The notes beneath the pieces were generated by a model. The model was given only the letters and a program-made list of their open reading frames with translations. It did not search any database and had not been told where the DNA came from. A program made the position numbers and the translations under genes. Shown piece by piece: positions 1 to 12,680 of a stretch of 64,000 nt of DNA (within the stretch, counting starts at the first letter, position 1; each line of letters opens with the position of its first letter). The stretch is from Cylindrodendrum hubeiense (lineage: Eukaryota; Ascomycota; Sordariomycetes; Hypocreales; Nectriaceae). The stretch is taken from assembly GCA_014621425.1 (NCBI GenBank), contig JAANBB010000033.1, positions 124,001 through 188,000 on the forward strand, in the 5' to 3' direction.

Positions 1-3000
1 GAAGCTTTCTTTCTTCCACTCCAGTTGATGGATCATTTTTACACTCTACTACAATTTTACTAGACGCCGCGAAGACAATCCTATTCCACAAACGTGCCAG
101 ACGAATGAATTCATCGGTGGGTGGTGCTGGTTGCCGTAACCGTACTAGTGAGCAAGCGCAAAATCTACAATGCCTGAAAGTCCCAAAACCCCCAAACCAG
201 GAGCAAATTGCTATAACACGAATGTGCCACAACCTTACGCCAAGTGGTGTATCAACTATAAATGACTTGCATAATTTTTTATAAATACATTACCTTCTGT
301 AATACTCATATAACTATTGTAAATTCTGTCTCTTGCCAATTAAATATTACATACCGTTGGTAAAACTTGGGAGCGTTATGCAGAAAGTATTGGGCCATAA
401 TGTTTTAAAGATTAAGGGCCCTAGGGCGGCTGCAGAAGGTGCCTGTACTGCTAAAGATTAGGGGCTCACAGGTCCTAGAAATTAGGGGTTATATCCACTA
501 ATGATTAGGGGCTGGGCGCAGTAGATTTAGGGGTCAAGCACTGGTATTTAGGGGCTGGCTGATTTAAGTGTAATTCCCGAAGGCTCAATTTTCGGGATTT
601 CGACTGTTGCGGACCTCACCTAATGTTCAACCGTACAAGCCGTCGGCACAGTGGCTTGTAAGTGCGGTTTGGGTCAATAGCCTCAACACAGCGCGAGAGT
701 GACATGGCCAACCAGCCGAGCCAAGACTAGTCTAGCTTTGCATGCTCTGGCGCGGAACGACGTCGGGGTGAGCAGGCCATAGTAAAGCTAGAACAGAATG
801 CGTCGGGCATCGACTGTGACGCGGTTGCTGAGCCAGCCTAGCTAGACCGAAAAGCTGTGTCGTGAGAAAATACCGGGATAAAAAAAAAAGCAACCAGCGT
901 ACCGAACAAGCGCGATCATAATGGTGGCGCAGGATACGACGCTGAACGCGACGACAAGGACTGCCGGCACGAGAATAGCAGCTTATAACTGTCCGAGGTT
1001 TCAATAATCGTGGGGTACCAGCAGGCTGAGTCTCAACACGGGTGCGGCAGCTCGCGCCGGCGACAGATGGAACAAAAATAGCGATAGCATGTACCATATC
1101 CAAGTCCATTTTCCTTTACATCCCACGACAGGCCCAAGTATGAGGCTACTAGCGGTGCCGTGTCTTTGACACGAATTACGGGCGGGACATCGGCGAACGG
1201 CTCCAGGGCCGTGGTCGGTATAGTACCGCGCGGATCACGGCCCGGGTCCGACCGATGGCATTGGCTCCGGCGGGCACCGAGCAGCGTCATCAAGGCGACC
1301 TCGCCCAACTCGACGCGGCATCCGCTCGATTTCAAACCAAGGTCAGCCTGATGCGGGTGCTCTATTCGGCCAAGATCCGGGCCGTGTGTGTTCTAGATGG
1401 TGCCCCCTCCACCAGCCGGCCGGGAAGCCAACTCCGCCAGATAGGCCTCGCAGCCAAGTTTAAGGACCCGAACAGTATGCAGAGCCTCAGTCGTCCAAAT
1501 AAAATTCAGCTTCGGTCCTATCGGTGCCACTTCCATCCGTTCCGTCGCAGGGAAGGGACTTAGATCAGCGTCGGCCTTGGCCAAGGAGCGCAACGCGTGT
1601 ACATGACTGCGCCTGTCTTCGCAAGAGGCGTCGAATACGACGGAAAGTCTAACCAGAATGCGGACTTTGATGTGATTAGTCGGCGCAGTTGGGACAGTCC
1701 AACCTCTACTTCGACGAAGGCTGCTGAAACGCTGACGATCACACCCTATGGCTTTCCGGTTGAACCGGACGTGAACATGACCCAGGTATCACCTCATGAC
1801 CCCGGCCGGCATGCATGTTGGCCATGTTAGGTCAATTTAGATTATTTTGAAAGTATAATACACGCCTGCTTTAGCCCAGACGAGTTTGGCCCGTACATTG
1901 GAGTCGTCGCCGTCGACCGGTGTGCATCCGACGCCGACTGTGAGCACAGCCAATATGCCCACATATATCTCAGATAGCCCAGAACTCGCCCATACCCCAG
2001 GTCCTTCGACGACTCCTGGTCTGGCAACTCTTACCCAGGTGTCCTGGGCTGCTACTGTGTATGTAGGGTCGGTATAGCTCAGGTGTGCCCCGCGATCGTA
2101 TATTAAAAATACCCAAGGGTATGCCGAAGTGGATGTGGCGAGGATGTCCACGAGTGTATGAGCCACGGTAGGTGGGTACGACAAAGACCAAATGTACCAA
2201 TTTAGTACAGTGAATAAATTTGAATCATGTCTCCTCAATGCACGTTTCGTATGGGATTAGTGTTTGGTTCAATTGCGATGCTGACGGCTCGGGTACGCCG
2301 GGGAGTTTAATTGACCGAATCCCAGCTTACTATATGTTGGAGCCATGACATCACCATATGCTGAAATGGTTCACTGAGCAGTGACCCTTTTCTCAAATGG
2401 GCTATCACTTATGTGTGTCATGATAGGACTTGGTGATTTCGCTGTCCTGATCCTCTCCGACTGGAAGGTACTTTCATACCCAACCAACGATGCCTCCTTG
2501 GCTCTCTTTGTGACCTGTGCGGCGTCATATTTTACAGCAGCATTCATCACCACAAGTCATATCAGAATTAATGGAGTAGCAAAAATAGCAGATACGGCAT
2601 AGCCAAGGGGGCAAAGCAGAAAGGTTGGGGCTTCAGTATTCGATACATCCATTGCTATCATTTCCGCTTTAATATCGTACACTCGCTGGTCACCATCCCA
2701 TCAGTTGTCCAACCGGAAGTTTCTATACATCTAAAACGCATTGTACATGCAGGAATGTCAATCATGGGTGCCTGCGACGCTGACGTTTGTCATGCTTGAA
2801 ATATAGGCCACGGTTCTCTGGTCACAGATCCCTGTTTCTTTTTCAGGTTAACTCCTCCATAATTCGATGAACGGATTTTATTCCCCGGCCCTAAAATCTT
2901 CTTTGCTAGTGGAAGGCGTATTCCATCAACGAACAAGTCCCATGTCACCGGCAAGCGGAATAATTATGCAATGTAATGTGTTATTTGCTGTCAAAATATC

Positions 3001-4531
3001 TAGTTGATTCCTTTTTTGTCTATTCCTAGACACAGCTGGGGCTAAGATATTGATAGCTGTCAATTGGTACCCGGTTTAGTGCGTGGTGTGGCCGATAAAG
3101 CGTCCCAGACGACTTCCCCTTCCTCCTCTAACCAGTCACTCATCTTCCTCCTGGCAATATCCAGGGGTTTCTTTGGATCCGTATTCACTATCATCAAATA
3201 GATAAAGGTTTGCAGTAAAAACAGCAGCCGTGACAGTACTAGCAACGCGCTCAGTGCCGGGCTTTCCTTTTACTTAGAACATATCTCATGAGCGTGTTTC
3301 TCCTACAAGCTTTGCAAGCTTCATATTTCAACCGCAATACTCAAACTTCAGCACAGCGATGAATTCATAACCGTTTAGGATGTAGCATCGGAAATCAGCA
3401 GGTAGCTAGAGTCTCTAATCTGAGATACGATAAGAGCTTCGAAGCAACACACCCAACACCCAGTAAAACCGGGGCGTAAGCCGCTTTACAGTAGGAGGGA
3501 TTGTAGGCTGCTTGTCTTGGAGCCTCGACCATTCCAAATATCTCAACTTGCTCTCGCTAGTTGAGTCGCTTTGAGTCTAGACCTCTTGCGACATCGAAGA
3601 TGCTCGAGAGGAAAGCAAGCTATAGCTGCAAATGATGTCATGTATTGCAAGAAATATCTAGCTTCTCTGCCGGGGAGCCGGACCTGTGGTGCGCTAGATA
3701 GTTGGCTGCATCAGCGACGCCGATAACCGGACATTGCAGACAACGCGGGTAAAGCAATCAATCCGGGAGAAATTGAACAACCCTGCTTCCATTGCGGCAC
3801 TTGGATAGTTAGAATAGAGCTACCTGACACGCAGAAACATCTGTGCACTTGGCGATCGAAAGCTACCTCTCCACTATTTGGTCAGAAGTGGGCGGGGAGG
3901 ACCCTCTGAATCTGGGGGAACGAACTCTTGCTGCGAACAAAACCCCAGGACCCGGATATGAGCCCTGCATCCCTGTTCAGTAGTTCAGTAGTTCAAAGCT
4001 AGCGGCAGCTGTAACCGTAGAGCGGGTGAAATCGCTCTCCACCGGCAATTCTCGCCGGCCTAGACTCACACAACTAAGCCACTGCTTGGATCATGGTAGT
4101 GCCAGCTCAAGACAACGTGCGATACTGGAAATTGTCCAGGGCTACTTTTGACAAGTACAGTGAGAGGTTGCAGTCTTAGGATGCGCTAGTTGACGCTAAA
4201 TGATAAGTCCTCTTATAGCTCAATCATGACTATGTTGATGCCGATGGCGTGATACTAATTGGGCCTGTAAGGTAGGGATGTCAAACTTGCGCGATGCACA
4301 CGCAGATATTGCGTGCTTGAGCAGATTTCCGATAACAATAAATGGGGAACTTAAAATCCCGTCTTATAATTGCAGATTTGCTTGACGTATCCCAGTTCCT
4401 CGAGCCTACGCTGTTTTCTCAAACTGCTCTCTTTTGTTGCATTATCAATTTCCACTACCCGAGACATTGGATTCAAGCTAGCACTTGCGCGGTAACGGTG
4501 CCTCTCACAACTGCTAGACAAGTCACCAAAC
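1..4531. other. Gene-poor 5' region
   Basis: No convincing intact gene is seen. Short open stretches occur on both strands, none longer than about 130 codons. Around 1160-1450 (+) a translated stretch faintly recalls a CaiB/BaiF CoA-transferase, with a SVIKATSPN-like segment and a VLDGAPSTSRPGS segment, but frames do not join, so at most it is a relic. 1837-2238 (-) is open for 133 codons without recognisable motifs. The last 330 bases before the symporter ATG hold GATAA sites at 4201-4207 and 4331-4336, which could serve an AreA-type nitrogen regulator, although such short sites are common by chance. Confidence 0.5.
411..560. repeat. TTAGGGG-containing minisatellite
   Basis: TTAGGGG occurs at 458, 482, 505, 527 and 548, i.e. 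spaced 24, 23, 22 and 21 bases. A related TTAAGGG lies at 412, 46 bases before the first. The sequence between cores varies but often begins with ct and ends in a/t-rich bases before the next core. The core equals the vertebrate/filamentous-fungus telomere hexamer plus one G, but spacing excludes a true telomere tract. A degenerate tandem minisatellite is the simplest reading. Confidence 0.6.
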
Positions 4532-6888
4532 ATGTGGGTAGATAAGAGAGATGATGGGGCCATTGAGCCCCCACTTCCCCAGGCCGCAGGCTATGCTGTC
4601 GTCATTGCCATTGGCTTCTTGATCGCGTTCATTATGATATTCGCCACGCATGTGCTCAAGAAGACCGTAGGCGAGGATAACAAAACCACCGAAATGTTCA
4701 TGACGGCAAATAGAAGTGTCGGAACTGGACTGACGGCATCCGCTGTTATTTCTTCATGGCTATGGAGTACTGCGATGCTTGGTAGTACCCTCGTTGGCTA
4801 CAACTTTGGTGTCGCTGGGCCGTTCTGGTTCGCAGCAGGGTAAGCTCCATTTCTGATAGGATAAATTGGACAGCCCAATGGCTAACATGGATCGATAGTT
4901 GCTCACCAATGATTGTCTTCTTCTCCCTTTTGGGCATCGCATGCAAGATGAGGGTTCCAGAAGCGCACACCCTCCTCGAAATCGTGCGGATCCGATATGG
5001 AACCGCCGGTCACATTGTTTGGATCGGTCTTTGCCTCATCAACAACATCATTGCCATTGCCAATATGCTGCTAGGTGCTAGTGCCGCCATCACCGCCTTG
5101 TGAGTCTACATCTTTCTCATTCAACCTAATCATATTTGACCCTAACAATATGATAGAACTGGTATGCACATTATTGCAGCGACTTTCCTCCTCCCCGTCG
5201 GCGTCATCCTCTACACCTTCGTTGGAGGTATTAAGGCGACCTTCCTTACCGATTACTTCCACACCTTTGTGATCACTATCATCATTTGCTTCTTCACCAT
5301 CAAGACTTTCACAGTGCCAGAAATCGGGTCCCCTGCTGGCCTCTTCGATCTGATTGTCGAGGCTGGAAAGGCGCACCCTGTGGCTGGTAACCAAGATGGT
5401 TCATACCTGACAATGACCAGCAAAGGAGTAAGTCACACTCTTCACGATCTTTAATAATTCCCCGAGCTTATGCAATATATTATAGGCAATTCTCTTCGGC
5501 ATTATCCACGTCCTTGCCAATTTTGGCCTCGTCATCATGGACACTGGCTTCTTCGCCAAGGCTTTTAGTGCTGCTCCCCACGCCGTCGTTCCGGGATACA
5601 TTGTCGGTGGTATTGCATATTTCGCCATCCCCTGGTGTCTTGGAACCCTTATGAGTTTCGCTGCACTTGGATTGGAGGGTACCGAACGTTTCCCGACATT
5701 CCCTCGACGAATGGACACCATTGAGATTTCCAACGGTCTCGTCTTGCCTTACGCGGCAATCGCAATTGCGGGTAAAGGCGGCGCCGTCGCTGTTCTCTTG
5801 ATCACATTCATGGCTGTTACATCGACTATCTCAGCTCAGGTTATCTCGGTATCATCCATCATCAGCTTTGATATTTATCGTCAATACTTCAACCGCAACG
5901 CGACAGATAGGGATGCGATCAGGTGGAGCCACTTTGGAGTTGTCTTTTTCGGAATGTTCTCGGCTGCCTTCTCCACTGCGCTGTACTATGGAAAGGTTGA
6001 CCTCGGCTGGACTCTGTATATGCTTGGTGTACTGACTTGCCCCGGAATTTGGCCAACTGGTAAGCTTTTCCCGGCCACCCAGTCCTTCAAGGACGCATGG
6101 AGAGCTAATCTCTATGATTTCACAACTAATAACCATTCCAGTGTTCACGATCCTATGGAAAAAGCAGTCCAAAGCAGCCGCTATCATCTCACCCCTCCTC
6201 GGAATGGCCACCGGCATCGCAGTCTGGCTGGGTTCCGCATCATCTCTCTACGGAGAAATCACCGTTGCATCGACTGGTCAAACCCTACCCTGTGTCTACG
6301 GCACTGTCGCATCTGCATTTAGTCCCGGAGTTTACTCGATCATCATCTCACTGATCAAGCCAGACAACTACAACTGGGCTGACCTTAGAAATGAACGTCT
6401 TGCTTTCGAGCAGACTGGAGCCACCGCATCTTCTCAGGAGCCAGTGTCCCACGAGGACAAGGTGGCAAACTATACTGCGGATAAGGCAAGACTGAAGCAT
6501 TGGGGAACACTCGCGGCTGTCTGGGCCGCGGCTACATTTCTCGGTCATTGGGTTCTTTGGTACGTAACACCTCAATCACGTTATTTTAGCATCACTAACT
6601 TGAGATATTAGGCCTCTTCCTATGTACGCTTCTAAGTATGTGTTTGGAAAGGGATTCTTCGTTGCTTGGATCGTGGTGGCTATTATCTGGGTCTGGATAA
6701 CTATGCTGATTGCGGGCTTCTACCCGATCATCGACGGCTGGCAGCAATTGCGCAATGTTTATCGAGGGTTGAAGACAGGTACAGCCATTGTCGAAGAGGC
6801 TACCCTAGATACTCGAACACACATCAGCGACAAGGGTTCTCGAACGCGAAATAGCGACCAGGAAGTCAACAGCTCTAGTGAGGGTTGA
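4532..6888 (+). CDS. DUR3-type sodium:solute symporter family transporter
   Basis: Predicted plasma-membrane carrier of the SSS family, urea-transporter (DUR3) branch; it probably imports urea or a polyamine with a coupling ion. Exons: 4532-4839, 4899-5099, 5157-5427, 5486-6059, 6142-6559, 6612-6888. All junctions are GT-AG and in phase, giving 682 residues, normal for DUR3. Family landmarks include SAVISSWLWSTAMLGST near residue 70, the GVAGPFWFAAG segment at the first junction, EAHTLLEIVRIRYG, and TFVGGIKATFLTDYFHT. There are about 14-15 hydrophobic segments and a polar C-terminal tail. The start ATG gives a short extracellular N-terminus before the first membrane segment. A second family member lies at 40436-42590 with a different intron pattern (two introns). 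Substrate cannot be read from sequence; the copy at 40436 matches canonical urea carriers better. Confidence 0.92.
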
Positions 6889-8722
6889 TCAATGTTGATG
6901 AACGGTTATAGATTTATTTGAATCCCGAAGACTATAACAGCAATACATAAATAAGATTTATGATCTTCATAGAGAGAAGACATGGTACAACATATGGCCA
7001 AGAAGAAATCGCGCAATGTGTTATAAATTAAAGACGAAGTAAGATATCTTATGTGTCGTATTGATGGTAATTGTCGGAACAGTAAAACTCTTTAATAGTT
7101 AGCATGTAGGCTGCATCAACTTAAAAAATACGTGCCTGGGGTATCAATGACTGTTCAATGCATCGAAGTGTGTTGTTATGTTGTCTGGAATGCAACGTGT
7201 GCCCGACGCAACGAAGCCGGCGGGCCTTGCTCGGAAATAGACACCCGCTAGCAATGACACCTCGATCCCGACACAGCGGGCAGTATGCAAACCCCGTCCC
7301 ACAGATCACACGGAAACCCATTTTCCGAGTGGACTACCTAGTCGCTTCGCCTGTATGAATCTCGGTTTCGGGAGCCCCGCATTGATAAATTGAAGTGTCT
7401 TGGCGAGTGGGGAGAGATCTGGGGTACCTGTAAGCTCTCGTCGCCAAGACGGACTGTAGATTTATTCATCTGTGAATGCGGGTTGACGTTTCACCAGATG
7501 GAATGATGCATGGGAATCGAATCCCAGAAGGTTGATTCAAATTTACAACTGTGCCCCATCCGATGTAACTGAATATTAAACCATGAACAACCACAGCTGT
7601 CAGTGCGGTATTCTACACGATGGTCACCCGGTGCGCGACCTCACACCACCGCATCTCGACCATGACAGTGAGGCTGCCGGGCCGATCCCGAGGCTCCGAC
7701 ATGGAGCTACTAAGCACCACGGGAACTTGTACCCTAGCCCAAGTCTAAAATTTGAGCCCAGTATAACCCGGTTATAATGTTCCCTCTCGATGAGACCAGA
7801 CACATGCAGCGAATGGTGGCCTGCCAAGCGTGAATGTCCCGCTTTGTAGTGGGACAGCCCGCGTTCCCCGCGAAATGCCACCACCAGCCCACTCTTTAGA
7901 CGAGTTGTGCGGGCGCTCCAAGATCGAGCAAACTAATTGCAGACCCGTGCTTGCCGGCATTGACTTGGTACAGTGTCTAAATTGTCAATAGATCTTGGCG
8001 GTGCAATGCTTGTTTGCCGAAGCCGAAAACGATGACAACCAACTAAATCCGCATAGCCATCCCACAAACTATGAAGTACGCGCCTTTTATCCCGCGAGAG
8101 GGTCTCCTACGAGCCCCTAATAAGGTATAGGACAGATCTTATTACTCTACTGAGTTCCATGACGCATCTGAAATTGTGCCAGGTTTCTGTATCCATGTCC
8201 ATGTGTAGACCATGACTGTTTGCTTCAGCACCGCACAGTAGTGATACTGAGGGCCGCATGAACAAAATAAAATTCTACAACTATCACGTTGACAGAAGAA
8301 AAAGTTTATCATCATTGGGATAATTTTGTCTTGTTACTTTACTAGCATTGACTATGACGGTATGTCTGAGATTTCTTATCGGTGTGGTGTGAATCACACA
8401 CAATGGAGACGACAAATTACAAACAGCCCTAAATTGGCACCAGTAAGACAAAGCAAGTCACAGCGGACTTGTTTTGCCAGCTTGATTGTTGGTTCGGTGA
8501 AGCGGGGGCATCGACGATGTGCATGATGTGGTTGGGGTGAGTTTCGATATTCCGGTTATCTTTATCCCCAGGAATTTCCATTTGGTTGCTAAGACGCCAA
8601 CGCCACAAAAGAAATCCCAAGGCAGCCTTATTTAAGTTTTTAAGCAGACATATTTGACAGGACTTCTTGTGGTTCTCTTTCATATCTTTTCCTTCTTTCT
8701 AGCTCTCGCAACAGATTGCAAG
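6889..8722. other. Intergenic region, no gene seen
   Basis: Spacer between two plus-strand transporter genes. Only short unrelated open stretches on both strands. A tRNA B-box-like palindrome at 7512-7525 was examined and rejected. The final 300 bases should hold the promoter of the MFS gene; no clear TATA element stands out. Confidence 0.5.
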
Positions 8723-10811
8723 ATGGTTGCAGAAGGCGAAGATAAGATCGGCGTCACGCACGCTGATTTTATCGAACCCGTCAATAAAAACGATGGTATC
8801 GACACGGCTCATCAAGATGGACAAGAAAGCAGCGACCCGGATGATATTGTGGAGGCGCTGCAACACACCGGCGAAGAGGTCGGCATGACATGGAGAAGCT
8901 TCATGGCTGCCGCTGTGAGTTCCTCGCAGAGCTATTCTTATCTACAAAATTACAGATGCTAATACGTGATAATATTAAACAGTCAATGGCCATGTCGTAC
9001 AATGCTTACCTCTTCACCCTTCTCATCCCACCGGCGATCCTGAGCTTCATCAATGCCGAGCTTGGCCCAGATACAACCTATACATGGATCACAATATCTT
9101 GGAACCTCGGCGGCGCCATTTTCGTTACGATTGGCGGCAGGCTGTCGGACATATTCGGGCGTCGCTGGTTCTTTATCTGTGGTGCAGCGACACTCGTTGT
9201 TGGCGCTATCGTGGGTGCAACGGGTCAGAGTATTGGCCAGATGATTGCTTCCGGTGCTATTTTTGGATCAGGAGCTGGATTGTTGGAGATGGCATTTGGT
9301 GCCGTGCAGGTAAGGCATGGAATGATAGTGTGTGGCTTGTTGCAAATGCTAACCTAACCGACTATAGGAAATCGTGCCGAATGAATGGCGAATGGTCACC
9401 ATTGGGTTATTCGACGCGTCATCCATCATTGCTCAATTAATGCCAATAATCTCCTGGGCAATCATCAAGTATACTGGAGAATGGCGCAATGCCTACTATG
9501 TGATGATCGCCTTTCAAGTGTTCAACACTGGTTTCTTATGGGCATTCTACCACCCACCGAGTTTTAGCACCAAGCACGGCACCTCGACTAGGACTAAGAC
9601 GGACTTGCTCAAGTCATTCGACTGGATTGGACTAGGCATGTTCATCACAGGCTGCACCCTCTTTATTATCGGTGTCAATTGGGGTGGGACGCTCCATCCT
9701 TGGACCAGCGCCGGCACCCTTGCGCCGATTATCATCGGACTGCTAACCCTGGTCGCTCTCGGATTTTACGAGGCATACGCTGATATCGAGGAGCCTCTGT
9801 TGCCCGCTCGCCTATTCAAACAAGTTCGACAGTTAGTTTGTGCCTGAAAAAGCCCTGTCTTATTACTGACCCTCCCAGCTTCACCATGCCTATGGTAGTG
9901 ATGTCGATCGTTGGCATGCAGTACTACTCTAATGCGACACTATGGCCGAGGATGTCTCAACTCATTTACGCGACCGATGAGATCTCAAAGGGACTGTATG
10001 CCGAAGTCGTTCCTCTTGGAACTATTCGTATGTCCATGTCCGCTTCGTTTGATGACTTTATACTCACCATACGTTTTCCCAGTTGGCGGCATTGCTGTAC
10101 TAGGCAGCAAGCGACTGGGACATCAGCGATGGCAGATTGTCTTTTTCATCGCTCTTCAGACAGGATGCGTGGGAGCTCTATCAACCTCCACAATTGACAA
10201 TCCAGTAAAATCAATAGTCTTGACAGTTATTGTTTCAATGACCACAGCTCTTGTCATGCTTAACTGCTTTGTGCTGGTTGGCTTCGGGATTGTGGATCAG
10301 AATGACATGTAAGTTAAAACCCAAGAACGGGTTTACCTGTGAAGAAGCTGCGTTAACAAATCACAGCGGAACGGCCGCTGGCTTGGCTGGTACAGCTCGC
10401 CTCATCGCTGGTGCTATCGCTGTCGCTATTTTTGGCAATGTGACTAACGGTCGCTATGCAACCGCTCTCCCCGTCCGAGTGCCAGAGGAGATTAGCGGAC
10501 TTGGTTTCGACAACGAGAACCTCGCCGCACTCGTTGCAGCCGCTCGACTCAATACGGCCGCTGCGTATGCCGCTGTTCCCGGCATTACCAGCGAGATCCA
10601 AGCCGCTGCCTCCCGGGGCAATCAGCTTGCTTATCTTGACGGCGCGCATCTGTCGTACCTGATAGCTATGGCGTTTGGAATCGTGGGATGCATCGCTGCA
10701 TTTTGGATCCCAAGCATCGACAGACGGAAGTACACTAAAAAGACGGTTGCTTTGCAGGAACAGGATCGCAAGATGTTGCAGGAGAAGAAACTTCGGGGTC
10801 CGGGCGCTTGA
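8723..10811 (+). CDS. MFS efflux pump, TRI12 / siderophore-type family
   Basis: Predicted 14-span major facilitator of the TRI12-like group (fungal toxin, siderophore or drug export, plasma membrane or vesicle). Exons: 8723-8914, 8983-9309, 9368-9831, 9879-10027, 10083-10308, 10367-10811, all GT-AG and in phase, giving 600 residues. The MFS signature appears as GGRLSDIFGRRWFFICGA around residue 105. Other family-typical segments are TYTWITISWNLGG, EIVPNEWRM after intron 2, and a membrane-proximal HFTMPMVVMSIVGMQYYSNA. An acidic cytosolic N-terminus of about 60 residues precedes the first span. An in-frame upstream ATG exists at 8654, but 8723 is preferred because the added residues are hydrophobic and atypical of the family. 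No biosynthetic genes adjoin it, so the cargo is unknown. Confidence 0.92.
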
Positions 10812-11245
10812 TTGTGCAACAAGTAGCATTCAATCATCGATGAAAAATAGCGGTGTCAATTAAGCCCGTAAGCATAAATGACCCGCGCTTCTTGTGAAAC
10901 ATCGTGCAATGCATTGAGTCCGTGAATGTCATTCGGTTGGCGTCGTGTGGCGTAGGCCGTAATTTCGATGACGGGTGCTTCATTGGTGCACAGCAGCAGC
11001 ACGTGCTCTAAGTTCCTGACCCGTGCTGATTAGTGGCGGAAGCTGAAGTCAGGGTCTCAACGAATCCGTATTTCGTATCGTTTCTGTTCCGTAATGTGTC
11101 CGTATTTCGTATTCTCGCGTTTGTGAGCAAACGACGTGCGAGTGGGACATGTGCAGTGTGGAGATAAATACCATCACTGTTGGCGGACATGAGACTTCAA
11201 CAAGACCTTCAATACCCTATGCGATAATCATAAGACAACACCAAA
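10812..11245. other. Intergenic region
   Basis: Spacer of 434 bases between same-strand genes. No RNA gene or repeat recognised apart from a doubled ccgtatttcgtat word near 11065 and 11100. Confidence 0.5.
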
Positions 11246-12325
11246 ATGGTCGGATTCGACAACGGTGAAGCCTCTCCACTGGATGCCACCACGACCCCTC
11301 ACAGCACCCCGAATACTCCTCTGCCACCGCCCCAAAAGTCACTGCAGCTCTACAAGCGCCTCGCATTTGGCCGCAAGCACCTATTCACACCCTCAAGTTC
11401 CGAAGACGCCCAATACTTCGTGATAAATCCCGTCCCTCATAAGCACGCCAACACATGGACGCCTGTCTTCTATCGGGGCGAAAACCCCAAGTACACGCCT
11501 ACCAGCAAGGCTATAGCTCGCATCCGAAGGACGGGCATGTGGAACTCGTTCAGGATTGAACTGGGAGACGGTGTTGACGAGGTCCTGGAGAACAAGAGGA
11601 GGGTAAAGGAGCGGAAAAGCTACGAGCGCAAGCAGCGAACTAGGAAGCGATTCCGAATGAAGGAGAAGCCTCCCAAAAAGGAACTGGAGGATGAGAAAGA
11701 CGTAACTGGGCTTGTCATGACGCTAAAAATGAAAAGAGTCAGTTTCCTCAAAAGAACACTCAAGTGGGAGTTGGAAGGGCAGGAGTATCAGTGGAAGGGG
11801 ACGAGAGCGTTTCTACCTTCTGGTGTGCGAGGTTGGAAGGGCATATCGCATGATTTGAAGGTATGTTGGCCTCTGTTTCAGCATGCACCATATGTCACTT
11901 ACTAACGATGTGTGTTACTGCAGCTGGTTGATTCAAACAACCACGTGATTGCAACAATTGAGAAAGATCGATGGTCCTGTTTCAGGCCGTCCGAGAGGAC
12001 TGACGGTCCTCCAAACAAAAAGAAGTCACTCGTTGGAGTACTTCGCATTTACCCGGCGGCTTACACCAAAGCCGCTCCTGAGCCTGATCAGCTCAAGCAG
12101 GCGAGTGGCACTACTATCGTCGCGAAGCAAGATGAGCCCCACTGCTGGAACATGGGTGAAGTAGGAGAAGAAAGCCAAAATTTGAACATTGGAGGCTCGC
12201 ACTCGGGGAACGTTACTGAAGACGCCATTGGTTTGACAGGTTGGATTGCGATGGAAGCAGAGCATCGGCTTCGCCACAAAATCATTGACCTACTTGAGGA
12301 AATTGCCGAAGAGTTCAAAGAGTGA
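11246..12325 (+). CDS. Uncharacterised fungal protein, tubby/scramblase-like beta fold suspected
   Basis: Exons 11246-11860 and 11924-12325, GT-AG, phase 0, giving 338 residues. I do not recognise a named family with confidence. The N-terminal 40 residues are Pro/Thr-rich, then come segments reading like an antiparallel beta barrel: YFVINPV, WTPVFYRGENP, a charged insert rich in Lys/Arg/Glu (about residues 110-160), YQWKGTRAFLPSG and a second-exon strand VIATIEKDRWSCF followed by VGVLRIYP. This ordering resembles LOR/tubby-like phospholipid-binding folds of fungi. No signal peptide or membrane span. The C-terminus ends in an acidic helix. Convergent with the Hsp70-like gene downstream. Confidence 0.75.
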
Positions 12326-12680
12326 TTCCGGTATCACTCGGGAGGACAAGGACTTTGAACACATATCAAGCTGGGATATCCGTCACCATGTAGCCAATGT
12401 GCACTGAAACTGAAACTGAAGTAATAGCAGATTCTCACATGCATGAAACTTTAAAATATTTACTATTACATCGTTCTCGCACAATCTATGGGACTGTCTA
12501 TCACTCCCAGTATTTGCTCCATGACAATAATCCCAGTTCTACTCCTTGACACCAAAAAGTCTACATTATTATGCAAGATACTGTCGCTGCGCTCACTGTG
12601 CCTGAATCCGAGTCCAGTTTGGGTTCTCTTCCAATCCATGTCCACATTCGTTCATCGGAAGCCCCCGAAAACGCTCCTTG
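12326..12680. other. Convergent 3' spacer
   Basis: 355 bases between the 3' ends of a plus-strand and a minus-strand gene. AT-rich patch near 12450-12475; nothing else seen. Confidence 0.5.

Noticed and set aside
411..560. Telomere or interstitial telomere tract
   Set aside because: TTAGGGG motifs are separated by 14-17 unrelated bases; there is no uninterrupted hexamer run.
7512..7525. tRNA B-box-like palindrome gggaatcgaatccc
   Set aside because: The T-loop would have six rather than seven bases, and no A box, anticodon arm or acceptor stem is found on either strand.
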